This document shows, piece after piece, positions 18,966 through 29,268 of a DNA stretch of 64,000 bases; the stretch's first letter is position 1; the number at the start of each line of letters is the position of its first letter. Below the pieces are notes generated by a model that worked only from the letters and a program-made list of their open reading frames with translations, ran no database searches and was not told where the DNA came from. The translations under genes and the position numbers were made by a program. This stretch comes from Dryomyza anilis (taxonomy: Eukaryota; Arthropoda; Insecta; Diptera; Dryomyzidae), in assembly GCA_951804985.1 (NCBI GenBank), contig OX638135.1, positions 39,530,002-39,594,001 on the forward strand, written 5' to 3'.

Positions 18966-19576
18966 ATACCCTACACATATGTGTGGTTACCATTCAAAAT
19001 GGTATATAGGTCACCAGGGTACACAAATCCTGAAAATAACTACAAACTTTCAATCGCTGAAGAATTTCCATTCATTTGATACCCATATTAACAAATGGAT
19101 AGGTGTACCGAATTTCGATTTTTTTTTTGGAACCACAAGTCGTTTCGCGGGAAAACATTATTTCCATGTATTTGAGCATGAAGTCAATATGTATTTGACC
19201 AAAAAAGTTTACCTAAGCACGTATACAGTAAAACTGAACTGTAGATGTAAATTTTATATGAGTTATTTGAATATAAATGGTCAGATCACACTTCACAATG
19301 GACCGATATGCCTAATTTTTTCGCACATACAGCGTAGGTATATAAGTAATATAAATTATGAGTTTCATCTAACTCTTTTTTTTATCTAACTCTTCAATTG
19401 TTTAAGTAGTAGGGATTTCAACAGACAGACAGACAGACGGACATCGCTAAATCGACTCAGGAGGTCATGCTGATCAAGAATATATATGCTTTTCCATATC
19501 AGAGATGCTTCCTTCTGGGTGTTACACGCGGCGTACCAAATTGAATATACCCTTTCACTTTTATTGTAGGGTATAA
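18966..19576. repeat. Dispersed repeat with ATACCCTACAC termini, copy 1
   Basis: It begins ATACCCTACACATATGTG and ends TGTAGGGTATAA, so its ends are short inverted repeats. Internally it has the CAGACAGACGGACATCGCTAAATCG and GGGTGTTAC... landmarks common in fly repeats. Related copies: 34684-35316, 46150-46545 (partial) and 49437-49895 (right end lost). Open frames inside it are not conserved between copies. Confidence 0.8.
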
Positions 19577-20533
19577 AAAGCGACAAAATATAATCGTGGA
19601 AAAATGTCCATATAAATAATTTTCATAAGTATCATATCATTTTTTTGTATTCTTATGCGAAACAAATTCCAATCTGGTTTCAGCAGAAATTAAAATGATG
19701 TCAAAAAAATAGATTGTAGCGACATCTATTGAACAGTAGTAACCATCAGAAAACGTATAGGACTGCGCGTGGGCACGGTGAGGCAGTAAAGCTGTACTGT
19801 GTGCGAAGCTTTCGAGCTGTACTGTTGAAACAGCAGGAAATGTCACCAATGATTCCTCAATGATTCCCCTATGTCAGGTCAGAAACATCGATGACCGAAA
19901 GCATTTTTGCCCTGCAAAGCATTGATGAAATTTTCATAGAAATGTCCACTGATTCCTGCATGATGTAGCATTAACGATGTCATGCACGTCATTCATCAAT
20001 GAAATCACAAATGATTGTTATATATTTTTTTTTTTTGTAAAAAAAATATTTTTTTTTTTATTTTACTTATTTTTAATTTATATATTTTAATTTATATATT
20101 TTTTTATTTATCTAATATTATATTTATTATTTCAATTTTATTATTTTCTTCTGTTCTCGGTTGGAATGATATGTGTACTTGCTAATGTCAATAACGTACT
20201 TCACTAACGGCCATATCTATCATCCTTACTACTGCTATTATCTCGCTTTCATAAAAATTGGTCGCTCAATTTGTGCCTATGAATTATTGTTACATCGAAC
20301 GCAAATTTTCAGTTATACGCGTAAATGCTGCCCCTAGACGTATGTTGTATGCATTTCACTTTGCATTTCACAACGTAAATGCTGCATACATTTAGAGGCA
20401 TGTGACGTGAATCAGCCATATCATGTATAAAATTCCTAAGGGAATTTTTACCCTTGGTGGACAATAGGTATCGTGAACAATTTTCGAAAAGGGAAAAAAT
20501 GTTTCCCTAAAAAAATAGGTATCATGAACAACA
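19577..20533. other. Unannotated AT-rich interval
   Basis: No gene supported. A direct repeat AATAGGTATCRTGAACAA occurs at about 20464 and 20512 just before the tandem duplication. A segment near 20320-20410 repeats CGTAAATGCTGC twice. Nothing else stands out. Confidence 0.4.
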
Positions 20534-21652
20534 TTTTGGAGGAAAAATTACCCTTATTTCGTCGTACAAATTCCGCCACTTTTTCATCGGGGGAAATAAT
20601 TAATTATAAAGAAACACACTTTAATTAGCTATACTTTTATTTATAATATGTTAGCAAATATCTACGGATATCACCAAAATTATTTAAATAAAAGTTAGAT
20701 ATTTCTGCACAAATTAATTAATCTTAATTTTTATTTAACTCTTGAAAAATCAACGCAGTGTAATCACAACATTTTCTTAAATGGAAAACGACAATTAAGA
20801 GTCATTTTATATGTCTAAGCTAATTTCAGATTCACAATATTTTTAGTTGAATTAAATTGAACGTGCTGTCTGCCATGTTGGTTCAATTGTTGTATTTGCT
20901 TACGTATAAAATTTTAACTTAAGTTTATTTAAATTAGTTCAAGTATGAACAAAAACCCAGTTAATAACAGTAAATATCTTTAAAATAGTTTTAAATAGAT
21001 GTTGGACAAACGTCATAAATCCAGATATATTAAGATTTCTGTGATCAGAATTTGAATAGATCGAAAATGGTCATAAGCCAAGTTGTGTCGTTATTCAATG
21101 TGCTGAGTAGCGACAAATCAGTTGTGTTTTTATGTTTTGGGCTAACCACTTAATATCTCTCAAAATTTGTTATTGAATTCTGGAAACCACGTCATAACAG
21201 CATAAGTCGAGTTATGTTGGTATGCCTCAAGCCACAAATCTAAAATCTAAATTTATGTTTTAAAACCTTGTCTAATGTTTTTGTATTTGATATATTTTAC
21301 TATTAATCATATAACGCATGCGGAATGAAATATGAACTGACGCATTAACTGAATTAAAAGCTTTATTTAAATTTTTACAATGTTAGCGTTGATATTAGGT
21401 AAAAGTTCCTCAAAAATGTACTTTCTTATATTTTAAAGCAACTAACACATTGACTTCAGAATTCCCTTTGTATTAATTTTGGTCAGCTCTCTTTTTATTT
21501 CCATAAGTAAACAGTTTATATTTTTATGTAACCCTTTCCATAAACAATTCCTTTTAACTTTACCAAAAAAGTTTGAATGGATCTTAGTTTTGGATAGTTT
21601 GGAAGGTTTTGCTGCTTAGGTACAAACTCAATATATACATTTTCCAAAGTAA

Positions 21653-21870
21653 TCTTTTTTTTTTTAAATTAACCAACGCTCAGCGGATGCCCCCTATACA
21701 TGCAAATCACAGTGTTGATCGTAAGAAGGGATGATCGGTTAAAAGGAGTAGGGAAAGATAGAGTAGTGTCGGTGAATGTTTGTTTTGAACTTGCCAATAT
21801 CAAAAATGTCGGGAAAAACGGACGCAGAGAGATTGTTCCACAAACGAATCGTGCGACTGAAGAACGAATT
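21653..21870 (-). pseudogene. 3' end of the unit A LINE fragment, cut off by gypsy
   Basis: The T-run at 21653-21664 is the poly-A tail on the minus strand. The sequence up to the TSD encodes the last residues (FKTNIHRHYSIF pattern) and 3' UTR of the LINE family found intact at 29269-32250. Confidence 0.85.
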
Positions 21871-21875
21871 ATCTC
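21871..21875. repeat. Left gypsy target-site duplication ATCTC
   Basis: ATCTC precedes the 5' LTR and recurs at 26186-26190 after the 3' LTR. Unit B shows the single-copy empty site. Confidence 0.9.
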
Positions 21876-22026
21876 TGTGGAGACACACTCAACAATTCAC
21901 TGTACTTAAATTTTATTTTAGTTGTTAAGTTTTTATAATTCAAAATTTTATTGTAAATAAAATTAATTCTAATAATGTGTGAAAGCAAAAGTCAATTTAT
22001 TTTGTGACTGCCTCGACTTTTCCACA
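21876..22026 (+). repeat. Gypsy 5' LTR, 151 bp
   Basis: Starts TGTGGA and ends TCCACA (inverted 6-mers). It differs from the 3' LTR at only a few positions (for example AATGTGTG versus AATTTGTG, plus one indel), which points to a fairly young insertion. AATAAA inside could serve as the polyadenylation signal. Confidence 0.92.
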
Positions 22027-22045
22027 AAATTGGTGACCATCAACG
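22027..22045 (+). promoter_or_regulatory. Gypsy primer-binding site candidate
   Basis: TGGTGACC at 22031-22038 lies 4 nt past the LTR. It fits the 3' end of tRNA-Trp, the primer typical of the CsRn1 clade. Only the first eight bases are convincing. Confidence 0.5.
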
Positions 22046-22087
22046 AGAGATCGGTGACTGACTACAAATTAGTGCTCGCCTACAAAG

Positions 22088-22951
22088 ATGCCACTCACAC
22101 ATTCACCATCGCGTTCACCATCGCCTCCAGCGGATAGTGCTACGCGAAATCAATCGGACAGCAACAATCAACACGGTCAACAACAGGCAACAGCAGAGAT
22201 TGCAACCGCAGCTACAGGTACGGTCCACAGACTACCACCATTCTGGTCGGAACAACCACGCTTATGGTTCATACAAGTTGAAGCAGTCTTCACCATCTCG
22301 TGCATTTCTCGAGATGACACTAAGTATGCGCACGTAATAGCGAACCTGGACCCATCGTATCTGAAGTTCATCGGCGATATCCTCGTTAATCCGCCAGCAG
22401 AACGTAAGTACGAAACAATCAAAGAGCGACTAATTTCATCGTTCGCGATTTCTGAAGAAGCCAAACTCAAAAAACTCTTCAGTGGTCTGATTATTGGCTA
22501 CCAGAAGCCAACACATTTTTTGCAATCTATGAAAACTCTTGCAGCAGGCAATGGTGTTGGTGATAACGTCTTAAAGACATTATTTCTTGACCTACTACCA
22601 GAGAACCTTCGGTCGATTTTAGCTACCAGCAACGCCGAGCTAGTCGAACTGGCACAACAGGCGGACAAAATCATCGAGATTGCACGTCCACACGTTGCTA
22701 GCGTGTCAACGGACAACACTCTGATACATCAATTGACCGCGCAAATCGAAGCGTTAGATCGGAAGTTCAACGACGCATTTCGCGGAAGGAGCGCAAGCCG
22801 TAGCAGTCCTCGCGATGCAAGTGCAGGCACTGGTCAACGCCATCGCAGCAAATCCAGCAACCGGAAAGATTGGTGTTGGTACCATAACCGATTTGCCACC
22901 AAGGCCAAAAAGAGCATCCCACCATGCGCATATCATCAATCAAAAAACTAA
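22088..22951 (+). CDS. Gypsy Gag, 287 aa, CsRn1-type CHCC motif
   Basis: Structural protein of the retrotransposon particle. Residues 1-50 are low complexity (S, P, Q, A). Residues 50-205 form the capsid-like helical domain, with LPPFWSEQPRLWFIQVEAVF at its start and FLDLLPENLRSILA further on. The C-terminus has a basic SR-rich linker and then WCWYHNRF...PPCAYH, the C-H-C-C arrangement that sets the CsRn1 clade apart from the usual CCHC gypsy Gag. The frame is intact. Pol continues in a different frame after the stop. Confidence 0.85.
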   Translation: MPLTHSPSRSPSPPADSATRNQSDSNNQHGQQQATAEIATAATGTVHRLPPFWSEQPRLWFIQVEAVFTISCISRDDTKYAHVIANLDPSYLKFIGDILVNPPAERKYETIKERLISSFAISEEAKLKKLFSGLIIGYQKPTHFLQSMKTLAAGNGVGDNVLKTLFLDLLPENLRSILATSNAELVELAQQADKIIEIARPHVASVSTDNTLIHQLTAQIEALDRKFNDAFRGRSASRSSPRDASAGTGQRHRSKSSNRKDWCWYHNRFATKAKKSIPPCAYHQSKN

Positions 22952-22982
22952 ATGAAGTTTTGGGTACAGCGGCTCCCGGAAT

Positions 22983-25900
22983 TTCAACACCATCATCAGG
23001 CCGCTTGCTAGTCACCGATAGGTGCACAAAAAGGCCATCCTTGTCGATACTGGGGCTGACGTCTCGGTAATACCAGCTGCTCAAGTCACAAAAAACACGC
23101 TGTCAAAATGTAAATTAAAACTGTTCGCTGCAAACGGAACAGAAATCAAGGCCCACGGCACAAAACTTCTGCAGGTAAACCTAGGTTTAAGAAAAAAATT
23201 TTATTGGATTTTTATTGTCGCAGACGTAACACGGCCAATACTAGGGTCCGATTTTTTAAGTCATTTTCACCTATTGCCGGATTTGCGTAATCGGACACTG
23301 GTCGACGGCAAGACTTTTATTACAACTCCAGCTGAGCTGACTAAAATGTCTTCACCATCCGTTTCGCTTATCGTAAAGGACAACTCCTCTTACCAGCAGC
23401 TACTGAAACAATTTCCAGAAATCCTAAGTCTTAATTCTTCATTACAAAGTCCGAAACAAACAACAGCCTTTCATTTTATTGAGACTACTGGTGCTCCTGT
23501 AGCAGCAAAAGCACGCCGGTTAGATCCAGCTAGATTAGCCATAGCAAAAAAATAATTTCAATTTATGCTTGAGCATGGTATTGTTAAACAATCCAAAAGT
23601 GCATGGGCGAATCCTTTGCATATTGGTTCCCAAAAGCAATGGCGATTGGAGACCATGCGGTGATTATCGCTATCTTAATCAAAAAGCACTTCCAGATAAA
23701 TATTCAATCCCTTTTATCACCGATTTGAATAGCAACTTAAAAGGAGCAACGATTTTTTCTAAGATAGACCTCGTACGCGCATATCACCAGATTCGCGTCA
23801 ATCCAGACGACATACCGAAAACCGCAATAATAACACCATTCGGGTTATTTGAATTTCTAAGGATGCCATTTGGATTGCGCAATGCCGCACAAAGCTTCCA
23901 ACGGTATATGGACGAAGTTTGCAGAGGTTTAGATTTCACATTTGTCTACATCGATGATGTGTTAATCGCTTCTAAAACAGCGGAAGAACATACTGAGCAC
24001 TTGAAATTACTTTTTCAACGTTTCAAGGACTTCGGGATCTTAATTAACCCTTCGAAGTGTTTATTTGGCGTTCCAAAAATTGATTTTCTAGGATTTTGCC
24101 TTTCGCCAGACGGCATTTCGCCAACGAAAGCTAAAGTTGCAGATATCATTGCATTCAGTAAGCCTAACAATATTTCGGAGTTACGTCGATTCTTAGCGAT
24201 GCTCAATTTTTACCGAAAGTTCCTGCCAGGTGGCGCAAAGGCTCAGGTAAAACTTAATGAGCTCACAAAAGGATCTATTAAGAATGACAAAACAAAGATA
24301 CAAGATACAGAAGACTTGGAAATTGTATTTAACAATTGCAAAACCGATTTGTCAGACGCTGCATTACTCGCTCATCCAGACCCTGAGGCGGAACTTTGCC
24401 TTAAAGTTGATGCTTCAGATAAAGCTATTGGAGCAGTTTTAGAGCAATGCGAAAGACAGCACTGGAGACCTCTTGCTTTCTTCTCCAAAAAATTGTCGCC
24501 AGCAGAGTGTAAGTATAGTACGTATGATAGAGAATTATTGGCTGCGTACAGTGCCATAAAACATTTTCGGCACATGCTTGAAGCACGTACATTCGTACTC
24601 TATACTGACCACAAACCTCTTACCTTTGCTTTGAGACAGAAACCAGATTTTTGCTTCACCACGTCAATTCCGACACTTAGATTTCATCGCGCAGTATACT
24701 TCAGAGATTCGACACATATCTGGTAAGCTAAACGTGGTAGCAAAAACAATGTCGTGCATTGAACAAATATCGGAAATAAATTATGAAGCAATAGCACAGG
24801 AACAGCAGTTAGATGAAGAACTGAAAACACTGCTGGAAACAACAAATGATTTTCAACTGAAATTACTACCAATTCCACACTGCAACACCGAACTTTTCTG
24901 TGATATTTCTACTGAACGGATACGACCGTATATTCCACAGCAATTTCGAAAATTAATATTCGACAACATACATGGATTATCGCACGCTGACACACGCGCT
25001 ACTCAGAAAATGCTGACGCAAAGATTTGTATGGCCTTCAATCAAACAGGACTGCAATAATTGGGTCAAGTCGTGTCAAAATTGTCAAGCAGCAAAAATAC
25101 ATAGACATACTAAATCGCCTCTTGGAATTTTTTCAGCACCATCACGCAGATTTTCTAATCTTCACTTGGATATTGTAGGGCCGCTACCTCCTTCAGAGGG
25201 TTTCAAGTACCTGCTATCTATAATAGATCGTTTTACGCGTTGGATAGAAGTTGTGCCGCTACAAACAATTACTGCTGAAGAAGTTTGCCGAGTATTTTAT
25301 GACACTTGGGTTACAAGATTTGGCTGTCCCAGCAATATTTACACGGATCGGGGACGACAGTTTACGTCACAAACATTCCACAACATGACAAAACTTTTAG
25401 GCACCAAAGTTCATCATTGCACAGCGTTTCACCCTCAGTCTAACGGAATGGTCGAAAATGTACATCGAACGTTGCAAGCTGCACTTACCGCACATGAAAA
25501 CTGTCAATGGACCAAAACTCTTTCAACTGTGCTATTAGGTTTGCGCGCATCGTTCAAAGAAGACTTACAAACAACGGCCGCAGAATTGATGTATGGCGAG
25601 GTACTACGACTCCCAGGTGAGCTTTTCAAAGAGACTACACCAGAGGACAACGAAAACCACAGCGAATTTTTAGCCAACTTCAAACGCGCTATGTCTGAGA
25701 TCAAGCCAATTCCTACAAGCAACCACGCGACATCCAAGATTTTTGTACACAAGGATTTGGAAACGTGCACACACGTCTGGATCCGTTCGGAAATACACAA
25801 AGCACTACAGTATCAATATTCCAGTCCCTACAAAGTACTGGAAAGAGGTCCGAAATATTTTAAAGTACAAATTGGTCTCAAAAGTGATCAAATATCAATT

Positions 25901-26008
25901 GATCGAGTTAAACCAGCTTTTATAGACCAATCCTTTCTTAATCATAAAATTAATAATAATTGTAATAGTTTTAAGCATCCTATTTTAAAATCTGTATCGT
26001 TCAAATAG
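22983..26008 (+). pseudogene. Gypsy Pol: protease, RT, RNase H, integrase; broken
   Basis: Protease: LVDTGADVSVIP near 23030-23070. RT (23569-24240): CGDYRYLNQKA, KIDLVRAYHQI, LRMPFGLRNA and the catalytic YIDDVLIA. RNase H (24390-24660): LKVDASDKAIGAVL and YDRELLA. Integrase (24734-26008): HGLSHADTRATQ...CQNCQAAK (HHCC), HLDIVGPLP, YTDRGRQF and NGMVENVHR giving the D-D-E residues, then a short C-terminal region. Lesions seen: in-frame TAA at 23553-23555, a frameshift near 23620 and another near 24660. These split Pol into three frames, and a frame change also separates Gag from protease. Confidence 0.88.
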
Positions 26009-26033
26009 ATATTTTTAACTAGGAAGGGTGTAA

Positions 26034-26185
26034 TGTGGAGACACACTCAACAATTCACTGTACTTAAATTTTATTTTAGTTGTTAAGTTTTTATAATTCA
26101 AAATTTTATTGTAAATAAAATTAATTCTAATAATTTGTGAAAGCGAAAAGTCAATTTATTTAGTGACTGCCTCGACTTTTCCACA
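26034..26185 (+). repeat. Gypsy 3' LTR, 152 bp
   Basis: Matches the 5' LTR from TGTGGAGACACAC to CTTTTCCACA with a handful of substitutions. It is preceded by a purine-rich tract and followed by the right TSD ATCTC (26186-26190). Confidence 0.92.
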
Positions 26186-26190
26186 ATCTC

Positions 26191-26520
26191 TATAATGCGA
26201 GTTACTGTTGAGAGCCGAGTGGAATACGAAGGGGTGGGCTTGGTTTGACGCCCGAGTAGAACGAGAGAACACACGACCTGGTGGAATCAGTCCATGAATT
26301 TCCCTCGAACACTTGCCGTTGTAATACCTATAAAACAGGCTTACACACCCAACGTTCCTTCGGTGCTCAAGAGAACCAATAGACGATGCAATATTTTCAT
26401 CCCCTATTAAATACATCGCACGTTGTTGGATTCGGTCCAGTAACTCCAAGGCGGATTTTGAGGTTCCTGACCAAATGTGCGTGAATCTGACATAAATAGC
26501 CGATGCCACGTCCGGCCAGA
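26191..26520 (-). pseudogene. LINE RT C-terminal fragment in unit A
   Basis: The minus strand reads SKSALELLDRIQQRA, SSIGSLEHRRNVGC and FYRYYNGKCS, the C-terminal part of the one-ORF LINE at 29269. The gypsy insertion separates it from its own 3' end, which lies at 21653-21870. It matches the unit B copy closely. Confidence 0.85.
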
Positions 26521-26573
26521 ATATGGTCCTGTTATCCGGATGATACTTATAGATAAAATGTTTAAATACAGGA

Positions 26574-28307
26574 AGAAATTTTGGAGGAAAAATTACCCTT
26601 ATTTCGTCGTACAAATTCCGCCACTTTTTCATCGGGGGAAATAATTTATTATAAAGAAACACACTTTAATTAGCTATACTTTTATTTATAATATGTTAAC
26701 AAATATCTACGGATATCATCAAAATTATTTAAATAAAAGTTAGATATTTCTAGACAAATTAATTAATCTTAATTTTTATTTAACTCTTGAAAAATCAACG
26801 CAGTATAATCACAACATTTTCTTAAATGGAAAACCACAATTAAGAGTCATTTTATATGTCTAAGCTAATTTCAGATTCACAATATTTTTAGTTGAATTAA
26901 ATTGAACGTGCTGTCTGCCATGTTGGTTCAATTGTTGCATTTGCTTACGTATAAAATTTTAACTTAAGTTTATTTAAATTAGTTCAAGTATGAACAAAAA
27001 CCCAGTTAATAACTGTAAATATCTTTAAAATAGTTTTAAATAGATGTTGGACAAACGTCATAAATCCAGATATAGTAAGATTTCTGTGATCAGTATTTGA
27101 ATAGATCGAAAATGGTCATAAGCCAAGTTGTGTCGTTATTCAATGTGCTGAGTAGCGACAAATCAGTTGTGTTTTTATGTTTTGGGCTAACCACTTAATA
27201 TCTCTCAAAATTTGTTATTGAATTCTGGAAACCACGTCATAACAGCATAAGTCGAGTTATGTTGGTATGCCTCAAGCCACAAATCTAAAATCTAAATTTA
27301 TGTTTTAAAACCTTGTCTAATGTTTTTGTATTTGATATATTTTACTATTAATCATATAACGCATGCGGAATGAAATATGAACTGACGCATTAACTGAATT
27401 AAAAGCTTTATTTAAATTTTTACAATGTTAGCGTTGATATTAGGTAAAAGTTCCTCAAAAATGTACTTTCTTATATTTTAAAGCAACTAACACATTGACT
27501 TCAGAATTCCCTTTGTATTAATTTTGGTCAGCTCTCTTTTTATTTCCATAAGTAAACAGTTTATATTTTTATGTAACCCTTTCCATAAACAATTCCTTTT
27601 AACTTTACCAAAAAAGTTTGAATGGATCTTAGTTTTGGATAGTTTGGAAGGTTTTGCTGCTTAGGTACAAACTCAATATATACATTTTCCAAAGTAATCT
27701 TTTTTTTTTTAAATTAACCAACGCTCAGCGGATGCCCCCTATACATGCAAATCACAGTGTTGATCGTAAGAAGGGATGATCGGTTAAAAGGAGTAGGGAA
27801 AGATAGAGTAGTGTCGGTGAATGTTTGTTTTGAACTTGCCAATATCAAAAATGTCGGGAAAAACGGACGCAGAGAGATTGTTCCACAAACGAATCGTGCG
27901 ACTGAAGAACGAATTATCTCTATAATGCGAGGTTCTGTTGAGAGCCGAGTGGAATACAAAGGGGTTGGCTTGGTTTGACGCCCGAGTAGAACGAGAGAAC
28001 ACACGACCTGGTGGAATCAGTCTATGAATTTCCCTCGAACACTTGCCGTTGTAATACCTATAAAACAGGCTTACACACCCAACGGCCCTTCGGTGCTCAA
28101 GAGAACCAATAGACGATGCAATATTTTCATCCCCTATTAAATATATCGCACGTTGTTGGATTCGGTCCAGTAACTCCAAGGCGGATTTTGAGGCCCCTGA
28201 CCAAATGTGCGTGAATCTGACATAAATAGCCGATGCCACGTCCGGCCAGAATATGGTCCCGTTATCCGGATGATACTTATAGATAAAATGATTAAATACA
28301 GGAAGAA
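26574..28307. repeat. Tandem duplication, unit B (uninterrupted)
   Basis: Directly abuts unit A. Its start (AGAAATTTTGGAGG) and end (AGGAAGAAATTTATC) share a few bases of homology at the junction. At 27905-27915 it keeps the empty gypsy target (ATTATCTCTATAATG), so the duplication came first and the gypsy insertion second. Confidence 0.9.
27701..28270 (-). pseudogene. 5'-truncated LINE copy in unit B
   Basis: A T-run (27701-27710) marks the poly-A tail. Minus-strand coding runs from WSGASKSALELLDRIQQRA through to FKTNIHRHYSIF with an open frame. Only the last 180 or so residues of the LINE protein are present, a normal 5' truncation. The open frame extends past the LINE into flanking sequence up to 28398. 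Confidence 0.85.
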
Positions 28308-28421
28308 ATTTATCAATATACACATTAAAACATACAGATACGCCTGATTTTATGAACACTGGCTCGCTGACTTCACGTTCACTTATCGCCAGCAACATTC
28401 AAACGTTCTACGGGAACTTAC

Positions 28422-28553
28422 TTTGGTAATATAAGTGACATGAGCAGGTGGATTAGTATTAGGAACCTTGAAATAATATTGGCCCTTAACTGCAGAATAA
28501 CTCATATCATCGATTATGCAAATGTACGGTGATTTTCCAGCAAACAAATTATG
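28422..28553 (-). other. Candidate orphan exon, 44 codons, with strong splice donor
   Basis: After a stop at 28554 the minus strand has an open frame containing DDMSYSAVKGQYYFKVP and NPPAHVTYITK. It ends exactly at GTAAGT (28416-28421). Composition and the donor look like a real protein-coding exon in an otherwise AT-rich gap. No clear acceptor or start is seen upstream and I do not recognise the family. It could be a captured host exon or chance. Confidence 0.3.
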
Positions 28554-28699
28554 TTACAGAACACATATTCTTCGTTTAATTACCTTTGATTTCTGTTTAG
28601 AGACTGCTGGCACATGTTATTTTTGCAACATTGCTGATCTACATGTCTTCTATGTACTTTTACATAGTTTCATCGGTAGTATTATACTAATTCTTCTTC

Positions 28700-29268
28700 A
28701 GCGCATGATGTGACTTTGACCCCTAGCGTCAACGCACTTATGGGGGACGGACGTGTCGTGTCGTCTCTTGTCTTTTTTAACGTGTTCCGTCCGTCGTTTA
28801 GTATAAATGTGTTTCAAAACTGTGTTTAATGTGCCCGCCCAACATAAAATAAATAAACGAAATAAAACAAAATTAAATTGAAACACAAACTAATAATAAT
28901 TTACATAAAAAACCAAAAAGAAACACCAAATAAATAAAACAATAATAATTCAACAACAACAACCGCGTGATAGAACCGGTTTCGCGCTGCCTGCTGAGTT
29001 GCCGCACTCGCTGTTTTTGCAATTGCCGACGCAAAGGGCTTTTCTATGCTCTTTGCTGCAATTGCACAGGTTTGTTGACGTATCCCCTCCCTCCCCCATC
29101 CTACTCCACGCTACTAGCGCGCACGGTTGAGGCTGCAGTGAGTGCGTAATCTATGCTGTGGTGAAGGCATAACACTCACCACGGCTTGACTTACGCTCTC
29201 ATTTGTTTGTTGCAACTGCTGCGCCTTGGTAGTATGTATGTCTGTTTTGAAGTTGCCCAGTAGAAAAA
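28700..29268 (+). promoter_or_regulatory. Probable 5' UTR of the one-ORF LINE
   Basis: GC-richer sequence than its surroundings, starting near CCCCTAGCGTCAACGCAC and including GGGGGACGGACGTGTCG, which resembles downstream promoter motifs of fly LINEs. An A-rich central part follows, then a GC-rich block with CTCCCTCCCCC. No ORF1 is visible. The exact start is not fixed because no TSD was found. Confidence 0.4.

Larger units (their letters stand above)
21876..26185 (+). mobile_element. Gypsy LTR retrotransposon, CsRn1-like, 4310 bp
   Basis: LTRs at 21876-22026 and 26034-26185 begin TGTGGAGACAC and end TTTTCCACA. The TSD ATCTC lies on both sides. A primer-binding-like TGGTGACC begins at 22031, and a purine-rich AGGAAGGGTGTAA precedes the 3' LTR. 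Gag, protease, RT, RNase H and integrase are all recognisable. Pol has a nonsense codon and frameshifts, so this copy is not autonomous. Confidence 0.92.
20534..26573. repeat. Tandem duplication, unit A (interrupted by gypsy)
   Basis: From TTGGAGGAAAAATTACCC to ATACAGGAAGAAATT this unit matches unit B (26574-28307) almost base for base once the 4.3-kb gypsy element and its extra TSD are removed. The unit is about 1.73 kb. It holds AT-rich sequence and, at its right end on the minus strand, a LINE 3' end. Confidence 0.9.

Noticed and set aside
18979..19389. 136-codon frame in the ATACCCTACAC repeat (and shorter ones at 34955 and 49666)
   Set aside because: The frame is not kept between copies of the repeat; the differences are indels and stops typical of non-coding sequence.
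19637..19849. 70-codon minus-strand frame
   Set aside because: No motif, signal or repeat support; codon composition does not differ from flanking sequence.
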